A stretch of 64,000 nucleotides of DNA. Source: Channallabes apus (lineage: Eukaryota; Chordata; Actinopteri; Siluriformes; Clariidae). The stretch lies in the NCBI GenBank assembly GCA_030522415.1, contig CM060121.1, positions 19,390,642 to 19,454,641 on the forward strand, written 5' to 3'. The notes beneath the pieces were generated by a model that was not told where the DNA came from, did no database searches, and saw nothing but the letters and a program-made list of their open reading frames with translations. Each line of letters opens with the position of its first letter. Position 1 is the stretch's first letter. Shown piece after piece: positions 33,788 to 45,695 of this stretch. A program made the translations under genes and the position numbers.

Positions 33788-34258
33788 AAGGCCTCCGAAT
33801 GGCGCAGTGGTAAAGCGCTCTCCCTATCATCCGGAGATCTCTAGTTCAGTTCCCGGATGATGCTGTTTTCCTCTCACAGCCGGAGGCACAGAGAGAGCTG
33901 ATTGACCGAGCTCTCTCAGGGGGGAGGGATGAGAGGTACTTGCGCTCCCACATTAATCATGGCTCTACAGCCAATCAGGGGCATCTGTGAGCTCGCACAC
34001 GCGGAAGGAGCAGCTAGCGCTTTCCTCAGAGTGTGTTACTCCACCCCTAATGGTGCATGAGCAAGCAGTTCGAAAAGATACGGTTGGCTGACGTCACGCG
34101 GTTCGGAGGAAACACGTAATAGTCTTTGGCTCTCCCAGCTGAGTGGTAGTAGTAGCCTTAATGTGGAGGCCCCCTAGTGAAGGGGGGGAATTGGCCACGA
34201 CTAAATTAGGGGAGAAAATTGGAAAAATCCCCCCCAAAATAAATAAATAAAATAAAAT
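33788..34258 (+). repeat. tRNA-derived SINE, family 3, with 14-bp target duplication
   Basis: The head GGCCTCCGAATGGCGCAGTGG (A-box type) and AGTTCAGTTCCC (box B type) are followed by a GC-rich body with CAGCCAATCAGGGGC and GACGTCACGCGG. The tail is (AAAAT)n/(AAAT)n. The duplication AAAATCTCAGCATG lies at 33774-33787 and 34259-34272, a sign of LINE-assisted insertion. It is 471 bp long and no other copy lies in the window. Confidence 0.85.
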
Positions 34259-34272
34259 AAAATCTCAGCATG

Positions 34273-36470
34273 TGACCACTGTTACACTTGTCTAAAAATC
34301 AAAGGAACATTAAAGGACTGCAGAAAACCTACAGAGCAAATATAATAGTGGGACAGGAAAAATCTAATTGAAGAGTGCTAATCTAGAGAAATGTTTGTGA
34401 CCCCATTTTCTGCTTAAACCTATATTGTGCTGATTGATGATGTAATCATTGTATAAGCATGGTATAAAATCTTCAGAAAGGCTCTAGCATTAAGACTGTC
34501 CTAGTGTAAAGTCCACAAAAAGAAACAGTCACCAGGTCTCCCCATCTACACACTCCTTCCTGATTTGTCTGTAGAGAACAAAAACTGACATTTGGGTTTC
34601 TCTCTCTAAAAAGTATCGACCATTGTTCATGAAAATTTTTGCAACAATGGCCAAAATTCATCCTGCTCTCAGAACAGAAACATCATGAGGGTAATTCAAA
34701 CCTTCAGGATATGTAAAGTAGCCTGAATGTTTGAGTTAAAGCGATACTTAGATCTAGGGCAAGGTGCAACATGACAAAAGAAATAAAATATTATAGATGC
34801 AGATTATTAAACACACTGGATTGAGTTGAAAGCAGCCTGAAAAGACTCAGTAAAGTCATACTAATGAATATGTCTATTAAAAATTTTATTTTAGTTTAAT
34901 AATTAAATAAATAAATAATTAAATAACCAGGGGTGTTATTTGAGAAACAACCACTAGACTGTCAGAAGTAAATAATTCAGAGATTTATAAATTATTTTAG
35001 AAAAATCAACTGTTTGATCTACAATTTGAGTTGCATTGATTAATAACGTACATGGAACATGAAAGACACCATACAATCAGAAAAGGTTTGAATAGACCAA
35101 GCACCTCATAGCAAGAAAATGTAAAATTTCTGTCTATATACTGACACTAAGTAGGGTATACATGTATTTATATCAGCAAGGTATATTAGAACAGATCCCA
35201 ATTTTTCGTTAGAACAGCAAACACAGCTAATTGACCTGTAAGTCATTTTATTTCCCCAAAACTGACTAAATGCTCTTACCAGGTGCTCCTCTTCGTCAAT
35301 AAGTCAAAATATTCAAAGTCGAAAATTCTGGATGGGATGATGAATGTCCTGTGTACCACTTTTAACAGAGCAGTTGGTTCTAGACCACTGCACCATCTCT
35401 CACTCACTCATACAATAATACAGAAAGTACAAAACAACCCAAATCCAAGACTCAAATATGTGGAATGAATGAATGAAGACCCGTGATCTCTGCCCTTCTT
35501 TTTCCTTTCTCATTTCCCATAAGCAGAGGTCAGACAAAAAATGCCAGGCTGTGGTTGCCAAGCTTGGAAACTTTCTAAAAGGCATTGTTCTCGAGCCCCA
35601 GATGCAATCGGGTTACAAGCCTTCTCCTGGACTCTGGAGACGACAGGCAGCACAGTGCGTGACACCAAGAAGACAGAGAGAGTGGAGAAATGACTCCCTC
35701 TCCAGTTAACAAGGCCAGTTTTGTGCTGCTCAAGTCAAATAGACCTTGTTTAGGACTTCTTCTTCCTGCCAAAGAACCCCCGCCCCGCCCCACCAACCCC
35801 CCGTAATGACAGTAGCTCAGACAAAGACAACGGTTCTGCTATTTTTACTGGTGTCTAGACCAGAGAGTTAAGGATGAGTGATGAGAAGGGCGGACAAAGT
35901 ACTTGTTTTGAAAAAGCCATCATGAAGCTCTCAAAGTAGAACCCACCCTCTGCCTTGGTTCGAAAATTATTTATGAGAATTCTGTCATGTTAACAGATCA
36001 AAGAAAAAAGTTGCACGCTTGTCATGGGCTTCCAGTTACATCAGTGTGCCCATTCATTGGGCATCCATGCTAGCACTGATGATGGGTGATTCACAAATGA
36101 TTCAGTTGTGTTGAACAACTCTTACATAAATCACCACAATTGATTTCATCACCATGATTTCTTCATCGCATTACCAATTCATCTATGCATCCAAAGTAGA
36201 TAGGATTGTCTTGTTTGAGTGGGTATAGAAATGTTTGTAGCATTTCCACCATTTGATGTTTAATCCTTGTATAACAGTATTTAGTCGATAAAGCAAACAT
36301 TTACATTCAACTGACATGATTCGCTACTTAATCATGCTGAATCAAACCAGTAAATTATCTGTTATTTTTTAATATATATTATGATGAAGAAATCTTAAAT
36401 TAATGACATAAGTAACCTTTATATGTATCATTGCCATCTATTAGCATAATGTACATACTGTATGCTGCTA
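34273..36470. other. Interval without recognised genes
   Basis: AT-rich and unassigned. The moderately GC-rich stretch 35480-35800 has no supported exon. The C-rich run at 35776-35802 is low complexity. Confidence 0.35.
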
Positions 36471-36846
36471 CAGTGGGGCAAAAAAGGATTTAGTCAGCCA
36501 CCAATTGTGCAATTCTCCCACTTAAAAAGATGAGAGAAGTCTGCAATTTTTATAATAAGTATACCTCAACTATGACAGACAAAATAAGAAAAATCCAGAA
36601 AATCACATTGTAGGATTTTTAAAGAATTTATTTGCAAATTATGGTGAAAAATAAGTATTTGGTTAATAACAAAATAAAATTTTCAAAATTCAATACAAAA
36701 ATCTCAATACTTTGTTATACAGTATACCCTTTGTTGGCAATGAAAGAGGTCAAACGTTTTCTGTAAGTCTTCACAAGGTTTTTACACACTGTTGCTGGTA
36801 TTTTGGTCCATTCCTCCATGTAGATCTCTTCGAGAGCAGTGATGTT

Positions 36847-37300
<454 letters not shown>

Positions 37301-37386
37301 CTTCAGACGGGTCTGGACACGTACTGGCTTAAGCAGGGATGTCTGGCACTGGCACAGGATTTGAGTCCCTGGCGGCGTAGTGTGTT

Positions 37387-37684
37387 CCCTTCTAGTCAAT
37401 TCACTCAGTCAATGTGTAACACATATTGTTTGGGATATCACGCCCGCTCGTGTCCTGGCTGAAGCCACCTATATTCACGCCATAAAGGCAGGCAAACCTG
37501 TGGTGACGTAGGTGTAGCCCCGCCTACATGTATAAACCATCGTCACCACGGTTGACTTTCAGTTCTTACGCTCTTCACCTTGCTTTGCACACCTTTTCCG
37601 TAGAAGTTTTCTAGGTGCTGCTAGTCAACTCTACATGTTTACTTTACAAGACTGCGCTTAAAATCAGCTTAACTGCTCTTGCTG
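37387..37684 (+). repeat. DIRS left inverted terminal repeat
   Basis: It matches the complement of 42511-42838 over blocks such as GGTGACGTAGGTGTAGCCCC, ACCATCGTCACCACGGTTGA, GTGCTGCTAGTCAACTCTAC and AGCTTAACTGCTCTTGCT. The outermost part CTAGTCAATTCACTCAGTC is unique to the left end and reappears inverted in the internal complementary region. Confidence 0.88.
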
Positions 37685-37810
37685 GCATTAGCAACAACAG
37701 CCTCATTTTGGTGAGACGTCTACCCGCGGAGCACTGACTTTAAGACAGTTGGAACATTAGCGACATCTCTGGTTGGCTTCTGTTTAGCTGTGCTATCAGT
37801 GCTAGCTGGC

Positions 37811-38890
37811 ATGAGCATGGAAGCTAATATGGCAAAGAAGAAGTCCGCTGTTCGCCCCTGTCCTCAGGAGTGCGGCTTCTCCTTGAACGAGAAGGACCAG
37901 CACGATGCGTGCCCCATCTGTCTGGGAATTCTCCATGCTAGGAGAGCGCTAGCTGAGCATGAGTCATGTGCGCTTTGTCGCCAGCTCCGGCGTTCAACGC
38001 TAGAAAGACGGGTCACGTTCGTGGAAAGAATCCTGGGGAAAAATACAGTCGCTCAGCAGGACACTCTCCTTTCCGAATTAGCAGTCCTAGCTTCGCCTGT
38101 GTCTGCTGACGATGAATTTTCATCAGAAGTCCACGCACTTAGCTGGGCAGACCAAATGGAGTATTTCGAGGGTCAGAGGACCGTGAGCTCTCTTACAGCG
38201 CTGGCCAGGAGCCAGGCACTGAGCAGCATGCTTTCGAGGATGATGACGTGCCTAGAAATGCATGGCTTGTCAGAGGACGAGCATGAAATTTTGCCTCCCG
38301 CTCAGAGCTCCGCTGCTACTGCATTAACCGCGGGCACTGTTTGTGCACTCAATTCCGTTACGCTGCCTCAAACATATCAGGCAATGTGTTTGGCAGAGCT
38401 CGGCTCACTGGAGCCTCAGGAGAGCCCATTATGTGCGCTGCTTAACGAAGTCAGGACCGCGACAGACTACATTTTGCGCATGTCTCGTTGCGCGGCTCTC
38501 TCCCTCGGGAGAGGGATGGCGAGCGCAGTGGTAGCACAGAGGCATTTATGGCTCACGCTCTCTGACATCGCAGATAGAGACAGGGCCGTCTACTTGGATG
38601 AACCGCTGTCTGCTGAAGGTTTGTTCGGACAGTCACTTGATGCCATTCAGGCAAAGTTTGACTTCAAGAGGAAACAGGCTGAGGCGTTGCGAGACATCAT
38701 TCTGCGACGAGAGGTGAAGCCCAAAGAGCCTAAAAAAATTATCACTCCGTGGCCCCCTCATAAAAGACCACCACCGGCAGCTAGCACGAGCTTTCGCATC
38801 GGTGAAGCAACAAGCTCCCGGGCAAAACTCACGGCAGTCGGACTGGAGTATGGGCCCCTCACCGGGCCACTGCAAGGGTTCAGCGACTAG
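37811..38890 (+). CDS. DIRS gag-like protein
   Basis: An intact 359-codon frame in the position of the first DIRS gene. An N-terminal Cys/His-rich segment (CPQECGFSLNEKDQHDACPI, then CLGILHARRALAEHESCALC) may bind zinc or nucleic acid. The remainder is helical and alanine/leucine-rich, with a basic proline-rich C-terminus (KPKEPKKIITPWPPHKRPP). The start is taken at the first ATG (37811); the frame is open upstream from a GTG. It is inferred to package element RNA, as proposed for DIRS gag proteins. Unlike the downstream genes it has no stop or frameshift, so this copy is not very old. It is not a host gene. Confidence 0.75.
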   Translation: MSMEANMAKKKSAVRPCPQECGFSLNEKDQHDACPICLGILHARRALAEHESCALCRQLRRSTLERRVTFVERILGKNTVAQQDTLLSELAVLASPVSADDEFSSEVHALSWADQMEYFEGQRTVSSLTALARSQALSSMLSRMMTCLEMHGLSEDEHEILPPAQSSAATALTAGTVCALNSVTLPQTYQAMCLAELGSLEPQESPLCALLNEVRTATDYILRMSRCAALSLGRGMASAVVAQRHLWLTLSDIADRDRAVYLDEPLSAEGLFGQSLDAIQAKFDFKRKQAEALRDIILRREVKPKEPKKIITPWPPHKRPPPAASTSFRIGEATSSRAKLTAVGLEYGPLTGPLQGFSD

Positions 38891-39079
38891 GAGGAAGAAT
38901 CCTCACTCCTCCTAGCCCGAATTTTAAAGGGAGTGAAGCTCTGGCAGCAGGGAGACACTGTTTCTCCTCTCTCAATGCCGCCCAAGAGGCCGCAATGTTA
39001 TGTTCAGGGAATCAGTCCCAAACGGCGTTGCACTTCCCTAACACAGTCTCCCAAGCACAATCACCCACCCTCACCCACA

Positions 39080-41218
39080 AGTGTATCTTTTCAAGTTAAG
39101 AACCCCAGTTGAGCACGTTAAAAAATTCTCAGGGACTTACAGCAAGTGCCCTCGATGTTTACAGTTTGATTGCCCCAAAAATGGTGCCTCTTATAAACCG
39201 TGTGAATGTTCCATTATTAAAACCAATAAAGAGTTTTCCTGTTTACAATGTTACCATTAGTTTGTCGTTCCGAAGAGAGGGGGAGAACTGCGTCCTATTT
39301 TGGATCTGAGAATATTAAACACCCGGCGGCCCGGTGGTGTAGTGGTTAGCACTGTCGCCTTGCACCTCCAGGGTCTGGGTTCGATTCCCCGGCCAGGCTC
39401 GATTCCCGTCTCTGTGTGCATGGAGTTTGCATGTTCTCCCCGTGCTTGGTGGGTTTCCTCCGGGTACTCCGGTTTCCTCCCACAGTCCAAAGATATGCAG
39501 GTTAGGCTAATTGGCGTTCCTAAATTGCCCGTAGTGTGTGATTGGGTGTGTGAGTGTGTGTATGTGTGTGTGCCCTGCGATGGATTGGCACCCTGTCCAG
39601 GGTGTACCCCGCCTAGTGCCCGAAGTCTCCTGGGATAGGCTCCAGGTCCCCCGCGACCCTGAACACAGGATTAAGCGGTATAGAAAATGAATGAATGAAT
39701 GAATATTAAACACGTTTCTAAGAAAGTACAAGTTCAAAATGCTTACACTGAGGTAACTGCTAAATGCAATAGGCCGGGAGATTGGTTCACTACGATCAAT
39801 CTCACAGATGCTTACTTTCATATAGCGATCTTTCCGTGCCACAGAAAGTTTCTGAGGATTGTATTCAAGGGCGTGGCCTACGAGTACCTAGTGCTGCCGT
39901 TCGGCCTGTCGCTAGCTCCCTGAAAGTTCAGGAAGTGCGTCGAGGCAGCGCTGTCTCCTCTTCAGGAGAGAGGCATTCGCATATTGGCATATTTAGACGA
40001 CTTGGGTGCTCAAGCGAGCAGGCGGAGAAACAGAGAGCGCTAGTTCTGTCTCACATTCAGACTTTAGGGTTCTCAGTAAACATGCAGAAAAGCTCACTCA
40101 CTCCGAGTCAACAGTTTTCATTCCTGGGTCTGGAGATATGCTCTGTTACCAGCAAGCACGTCTCTCAGAGCTGTTTCAGCGCTGCCTTCCTCTGTTTCAC
40201 TTACAACACAAACTTTCTGTGTTTCCGAGTGTTTTTACAGTTAATGGGAATGATGGCGTCTATGATCGCAGTGGTGCCTCTCGGGCTGTTGGACATGCAT
40301 GCTTTTCAGCACTGGGTGCGCTCTCATCGCCTATGTGCGGCGCACCACCTCAACCGGAGGCTGACAGTGACGCCGTCATGCATGTCAGCTCTTCTGCCCT
40401 GGGCGGAACCCAGGCTGTTACGCTAGGGCTCTCCGATAGGCAGGGTGTCGTTTCACAAAGTGATGTCAACAGATGCCTCCCTCAGCGGGTGGGGCGCTCT
40501 GTGCGACGGCTCCGCGGTCAGGGAGGGCATGGTCACAGGAACAACGCAGGCTTCACATCAACTATTTGGAGCCGTTAGCAGCGTTTTCAGCCCTGAGACA
40601 TTTTCGTCTGACTCTGACAGGCCATCATGTCCTGATCAGGACAGACAACACAGGTGTCGTATATAAACAGGCAAGGGTGGCTCGTTCACTTCATCTCATT
40701 CTCTATTGCTATGGTCCAGTGTTCATCTTCTGTCACTCAGGGCCACTAACATTCCAGGGCACCTGAATCTGGGGGCGGACCTTCTATCCAGAGGGGGTTC
40801 GCTTGTGAGGGAATGGAGGTTACACCCATGGATGGTAGCTCAGATCTGGGAGCGCTTTGGCAGGGCAGCAGTGGATCTTTTTGCATCCAAAGAAAATGCT
40901 CACTGCCCACTATTCTTCTCCATAACAGATCGCAATGCCCCCCTGGGGATCGATGTGCTGGCACACTCATGGCCCCCAGCTCTATTGTATGCTTTTCCTC
41001 CGGTAGAACTGATTTTGCCTGTCACAGAGAGGGTGGGCCAGCAGGGCCTGTCCCTAATCCTGGTGGCCCCTCGTTGGCCAGCGAAGTTGTGTTATGCAGA
41101 GATAGTCAGCCTGCTAGCAGCAGAACCACGGAACCTTCCCCTCCTCAGGGACTTTCTGTCTCAGGCAGGGGGAGAGGTAGTACACCCGCATCCCGAGCTG
41201 TGGAACTTGTACGCTTAA
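39080..41218 (+). pseudogene. DIRS reverse transcriptase, RNase H and methyltransferase-like region, broken
   Basis: RT begins near 39250 (RRGGELRPILDLRI) and is split by a SINE (39323-39700). It resumes with GDWFTTINLTDAYFHIAI and FKGVAYEYLVLPFGLSLAP, then hits a stop. The catalytic YLDD is intact near 39990 in another frame, followed by HIQTLGFSVNMQKSSLTPSQ. RNase H follows (MSTDASLSGWGALCDG; HVLIRTDNTGVVYKQ). The last frame (40706-41218) holds the domain often called methyltransferase-like in DIRS elements (AAVDLFASKENAHCPLFFS). Several frameshifts prevent one polyprotein. The motifs are all in the usual order. Confidence 0.8.
39323..39700 (+). repeat. Full-length SINE family 1 with 13-bp target duplication
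   Basis: The most complete copy in the window. It has head CCGGCGGCCCGGTGGTGTAG with GTGGTTAGCACTGTCGCC, box B GGGTTCGATTCCCC, the core GGTTTCCTCCCACAGTCC, CCCTGCGATGGATTGGCACC, CTCCTGGGATAGGCTCCAGG and a (GAAT)n tail. The duplication GAATATTAAACAC lies at 39310-39322 and 39701-39713. It disrupts the reverse transcriptase of the DIRS element. The last bases of the duplication overlap the tail motif, so its exact length is 12-13 bp. Confidence 0.92.
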
Positions 41219-42264
41219 CTATTGAAAGGTCCAATCTGATAGCTAAAGGGCTTCCCCCGAATGCGATTAAGACAATTCAAAGTGTTCGGGACTCGTCTAC
41301 AAGAGGCTTATATGCTTACAAGTGGCAAGCTTTTGAGCAATGATGTCGAGAACGTAATGTTCTTCCATTTCAGTGCCCCATGGTGGAGGTTTTGTCTTTT
41401 CTACAAGAACTATTAGAAAAAGGCCTTCTCTACTATTAAAGTATACTTGGTGGCTATATCAGCCTGTCATGTTGGTTTTGATGGAGTGTCACAGGGGCTC
41501 ATCTGCTGGCAGTACGATTTTTAAAAGGAGTACGATGTCTGCGACCCACTGTGAGGTCCAGTGTTCCGTCTTGGGATTTATTTTTAATGCTTGAGGCCCT
41601 CTGTGGTCCTCCTTTTGAGCCAGTTGAGTCTATAGATATGAAAATTCTAACATATAAGACGACACTTCTTCTTGCTTTAGCATCTGCTAAACGAGTGGGT
41701 GATCTCCACGCTTTGTCCGTGCATCCATCTTGTACGCAGTTTGCTGCTAATGGTTTAAAGGTTACTCTACGGCCAAACGCAGCCTATGTACTCAAGGTGG
41801 TCTCCACTGATTATAGCTCTATGGTCTTTGACCTTTATAGCTTTTGTCCCCCTCCTTTTGCTTCTGAGGAGCAGGGAAAACTGCATAATTTGTGCCCTGT
41901 ACTTGCACTACAAGTCTACATGGACTGTACAGTGAATATGCGCTTATATGATCAACTATTTGTCTGCTTTGCCAGTCCAGTAAAAGGTAAAACGCTGTCT
42001 AAACAGGGGCTTTCCCATTGGATTGTGGAGACTATTTCATTAGCTTATAGCAGTAAGGGTGTCCCATTGTCTCTTTTTGTGAAAGCACATTCAACAAGAG
42101 CTATGGCAACTTCATGTGCGCTGTTCAAAGGGATGTCCGTGGGTGATATTTGCGCGGCAGCCAGTTGGTCCTCACCGCACACTTTTGTCCGGTTCTATCG
42201 ACTTGATATAACGTCCCCTTCGGTGGCTCATTTTGTCCTCTCTGCAGGGTTCATGATGCAGTAG
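41219..42264 (+). pseudogene. DIRS tyrosine recombinase, catalytic domain intact
   Basis: The N-terminal core-binding part (LTIERSNLIAKGLPPNAIKT onward) has a stop at 41341 and a frameshift near 41440-41550. From 41551 to 42264 one frame is open to the natural stop and contains the recombinase catalytic set. The first Arg is in SAKRVGDLHALSV, His and Arg are in KAHSTRAMATS (HxxR), a Trp box is in AAASWSSPHTF, and the nucleophile Tyr is in VRFYRLD. DIRS recombinases integrate the circular cDNA by site-specific exchange. Here the protein could not be made whole, but the active-site residues are unchanged. Confidence 0.85.
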
Positions 42265-42324
42265 AGTAGCTATCAGGATTCTTGTGGCTAACATTGGTAG
42301 ATGCTCGGCGGGGTGTGAATATAT

Positions 42325-42430
42325 GTCCCATACAATATGTGTTGTACCGAGTGAATTGACTGAAAGGGAACGAATGGTTATGATTATAACCTCTGTTCCC
42401 TGAAGGAGAGGAACGAGGTACAACACATTG
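42325..42430 (+). repeat. DIRS internal complementary region
   Basis: The left part (ACAATATGTGTTGTACCGAG, GAATTGACTGAAAGGG) is complementary to the outer left terminus. The right part (AACGAATGGTTATGATTATA, ACCTCTGTTCCCTGAAGGAG, AGGAACGAGGTAC) is complementary to the outer right terminus. The two are joined head to head. In the accepted DIRS model this region templates the circular junction, so it confirms the class. Confidence 0.85.
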
Positions 42431-42510
42431 TTGTCCCGTTTCACAGTTACGCTCGGCGAAGAGCAGCTGTCGAACTGAAAGTCAACCGTGGTGACGATGG
42501 TTTACAGTAT

Positions 42511-42838
42511 AGCAAGAGCAGTTAAGCTGATTTTAAGCGCAGTCTTGTAAAGTAAACATGTAGAGTTGACTAGCAGCACCTAGAAAACTTCTACGGAAAA
42601 GGTGTGCAAAGCAAGGTGAAGAGCGTAAGAACTGAAAGTCAACCGTGGTGACGATGGTTTATACATGTAGGCGGGGCTACACCTACGTCACCACAGGTTT
42701 GCCTGCCTTTACAGCGCGAATATAGGTGGCTTCAGCCAAGACACGAGAGGGCGTGATATCCCATACAATATGTGTTGGTACAATATGTACCTCGTTCCTC
42801 TCCTTCAGGGAACAGAGGTTGTAGTCATAACCATTCGT
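42511..42838 (-). repeat. DIRS right inverted terminal repeat
   Basis: Complement of the left repeat, longer by about 60 bp at its outer end (GTACCTCGTTCCTCTCCTTC onward), which is specific to the right terminus. A 33-bp piece of it (42629-42661) is also present just outside at 42472-42504. Confidence 0.88.
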
Positions 42839-43387
42839 TACTGATGGTAGCCTTTGTTACTTTGGTCTCTGCAGGTCATTCACTAGGTCCTCCGTGTGGT
42901 TCTGGGATTTTTGCCCACAGTCATTTTGACCCCATGGGGAGATATCTTGCATGGACCCCCAGATCGAGGGAGATTATCAGTGGTCTTGGATGTCTTTCAT
43001 TTTCTAATAATGACTCCCACAGTTGATTTCTACACACCAAGCTGCTTACTCAATCTGTAGACTCAATCTTCCAAGCCTGGTGCAGGTCTACAATTTTGTT
43101 TCTGGTGTCCTTAGACAGCTCTTTGGTCTTGGCCATAGTGGAGTTTGGACTGTACTGTTTGAGGTTGTGGACAGGTGTCTTTTATACTGATAACAAGTGG
43201 AGGAAAGAGGAACCACTTAAAGAAGAAGTTACACGTCTGTATTTATCTTTAAACATCCTACAATGTGATTTTCTGCATTTAATTGAGGTACTGTATACTT
43301 ATGATTAAAATTACAGGCTTCTCTCATCTTTTTAAGTGGGAGAACTTGCACAATTGGTGGCTGACTAAATACTTTTTTGTCCCACTG

Positions 43388-45447
43388 TAAAATCTCAAGT
43401 TTGCTTCTCTGCTTCCTGAGGCTAAAAAAAGATAATCAATATAGTCAGAATTAGGACGGTCAAACCAAGGAACAGAATTATGGCGAAACACAAAATGTTA
43501 TCTGTATTATGCATTTGCAGATCCCCAACATCCCATATACAGCACACTATGCTTTTCAAAATTATGAAAAAACAAGTCAAGAGATCAAAACTCTACTGTA
43601 TATATACTGTATATTCTATCTATAATATAACAGATCAGTTTCAAGATTCTATAAGTAAAATTTATTGAATTAAAATACTAATATGATAATATACTGTATC
43701 AAATCATAATTTCAAGATCATCATAAATTATAATTACAATATATGAGATAGAATATAAGATAGAAATGTATTATCTTGGGATATTATGGAGTTTTGAAGG
43801 CACATGCTTTCAGACAAACCTTTTACAGTTTAATGTTATTTACAAAAGAGGACTATGTTGTGCATATCCTATGACATTTTTTGTCCAAAAAGAAATCTGT
43901 CATATTTAAAAATGTCAAATGTCTATTTATCCACCTGTAATTAAACACGAGCTATACTAACTACAGTACACATTTGTCTTATGTCATGCTGTCAAAACCT
44001 ATGCCTGATGTCAACAGGGATTTACTTTCATCAGTGCTGCCAGGGATGGAAGAAATGCAGTAGATTAAATGCTCCACAGGGTTCTCATATGATGGCTAGC
44101 CATCAAATAAATAAAAAAAACTCCTTCAAATTAAGTGAAATGAAGTGCCCTCTAGCTTGCTTCTATGTGTTAGATGTGCTGCCCCTATGTGTGAGAAAAC
44201 ATGATGAATCTTCCCCTGGGGTGTCACTTCTATGGAGGATATGTGAGGAAGTGTCCCATATGGTTCCCCCACATGTGAGGTAATGCATTACTGTGTGTCT
44301 TTTTGGTGGACAAATGCAAATGCAGTGCTTTATACTATAGACCTCCTACATCTAAGACAACAAGATAATTTTTCTGCCCCTCTGACAGCCCTTGTCCAAC
44401 ACTAAATATCATGGCTATAGCATAACGCATCACGGCACAAACATGTAATTGCTCATGTCCATAGTCAATATACAGTTTAATGCAATAATTACTATATAAA
44501 ACTGTTACCTTTCCTCATTTATATTTATACTGTGCATTTTAACAAGTGTCCCTGCTGTACAAGTGCACAATGTGTGCTTTATTGCAGGTCACATGACCTC
44601 ATTTTAAAGGCCAGCTGAAATCCTTTTCTGAACGAAGAGATGCACATGAATGTTAGCTGTTGCTTTCTGTGGTTACTCAGTAATCTACTTTGCAAGTTGG
44701 GCACAAATGCACAACTGGCATCCACCTCAAGATCCCAAGTAAAGTACTGTAAACACACTGTATAATGGTAAAACGTCTAACAAAAAGTCTACACAATAAA
44801 TGGTTGAGTTTTGAAGGACTGATGCATTACCCTCAGTTGGAAATATGTTTGAAATATAGAGAAGAATGAAGTAAAATGCTGTTTGAAATAGTTTGTACTT
44901 TTTTAGTACTGAATGCATCTTGTAAAGGGAAAGAATGTAGCTACACTTAAAATAAATAAATAATGTTTTATATTTCAAGACAAGGTTAATTCATTCATTT
45001 CCATTAAAGAAAATATGGGTTATTTATTATTTATTATATTTATCTATAAAAAACATGCCAAATGAGTAATGCGACAGGTTGAACTCTAGGGTTACTGCCA
45101 TTTGAAATATCTGGAAGAAATTTGTAATTTGTGAAAACATTCTCTAAGTGACTGCCATAGTATTGTTCACACACAAGGAGTCATCTTTCCCACTCATAAT
45201 GAACTCGTGTTATGAATGTAATTGCACTTTGAATGCATTCCTTATAAATGATGTTGACTGCTGTAAATACCATGGCCCTTGAGAATGATTTCAAAACGAT
45301 CTTCTTTTGACAAACATTATTAAAATTCTATCTGAAAAATAATAATAATAATAAATAAAAAAAAATATATATAATGTACTACTTATGAAAGATTCTAGAA
45401 GACATTTTGATAACAAATTATAATTACCCCATGTATGGAGACATCTT
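43388..45447. other. AT-rich interval without recognised genes
   Basis: No supported exon was found. The region is AT-rich with several TATA-like runs. The 100-codon frame at 43981-44283 has no recognisable content. Confidence 0.35.
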
Positions 45448-45680
45448 CTTCTATTCATCTTCTATACGGCTTTATCCTGTATTAGGGTCGCAGGGACCTG
45501 GAGCCTATCCCAGGAGACTCAGGGCACAAGGCAGGGTACACCCTGGACAGCGTGCCAATCCATCGCAGAGCACACACACACATACACACACACACACACA
45601 CTCATTCACACACTATGGTCAATTTGGGAACACCAATTAGCCTAATCTGCATGTCTTTGGACTATGGGAGGAAACCGGAG
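45448..45680 (-). repeat. 5'-truncated SINE family 1 with 15-bp target duplication
   Basis: The minus strand carries the family from GGTTTCCTCCCATAGTCC to the tail (CTCCTGGGATAGGCTCCAGG, GTATAGAAGATGAATAG). It stops before the tRNA-like head. A perfect duplication GTATGGAGACATCTT flanks it (45433-45447 and 45681-45695). The duplication at the truncated end shows the truncation happened during insertion. Confidence 0.9.
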
Positions 45681-45695
45681 GTATGGAGACATCTT

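Larger units (their letters stand above)
37387..42838 (+). mobile_element. DIRS-type tyrosine-recombinase retrotransposon
   Basis: A 5.45-kb element with inverted terminal repeats (37387-37684 and 42511-42838). In order it carries a gag-like gene, a broken RT/RNase H/methyltransferase-like region, a tyrosine recombinase and an internal complementary region that joins complements of both termini. This is the DIRS1 layout. It has no integrase or long direct LTRs. It sits in a Tc1 element at GTGTGTT|...|ACTGATGG with at most a GTT overlap, as expected for recombinase-mediated insertion without target duplication. A SINE interrupts the RT. Confidence 0.9.

Noticed and set aside
37811..38890. Largest open frame as a host gene
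   Set aside because: It sits between DIRS terminal repeats in the gag position and has Cys-rich gag-type content.
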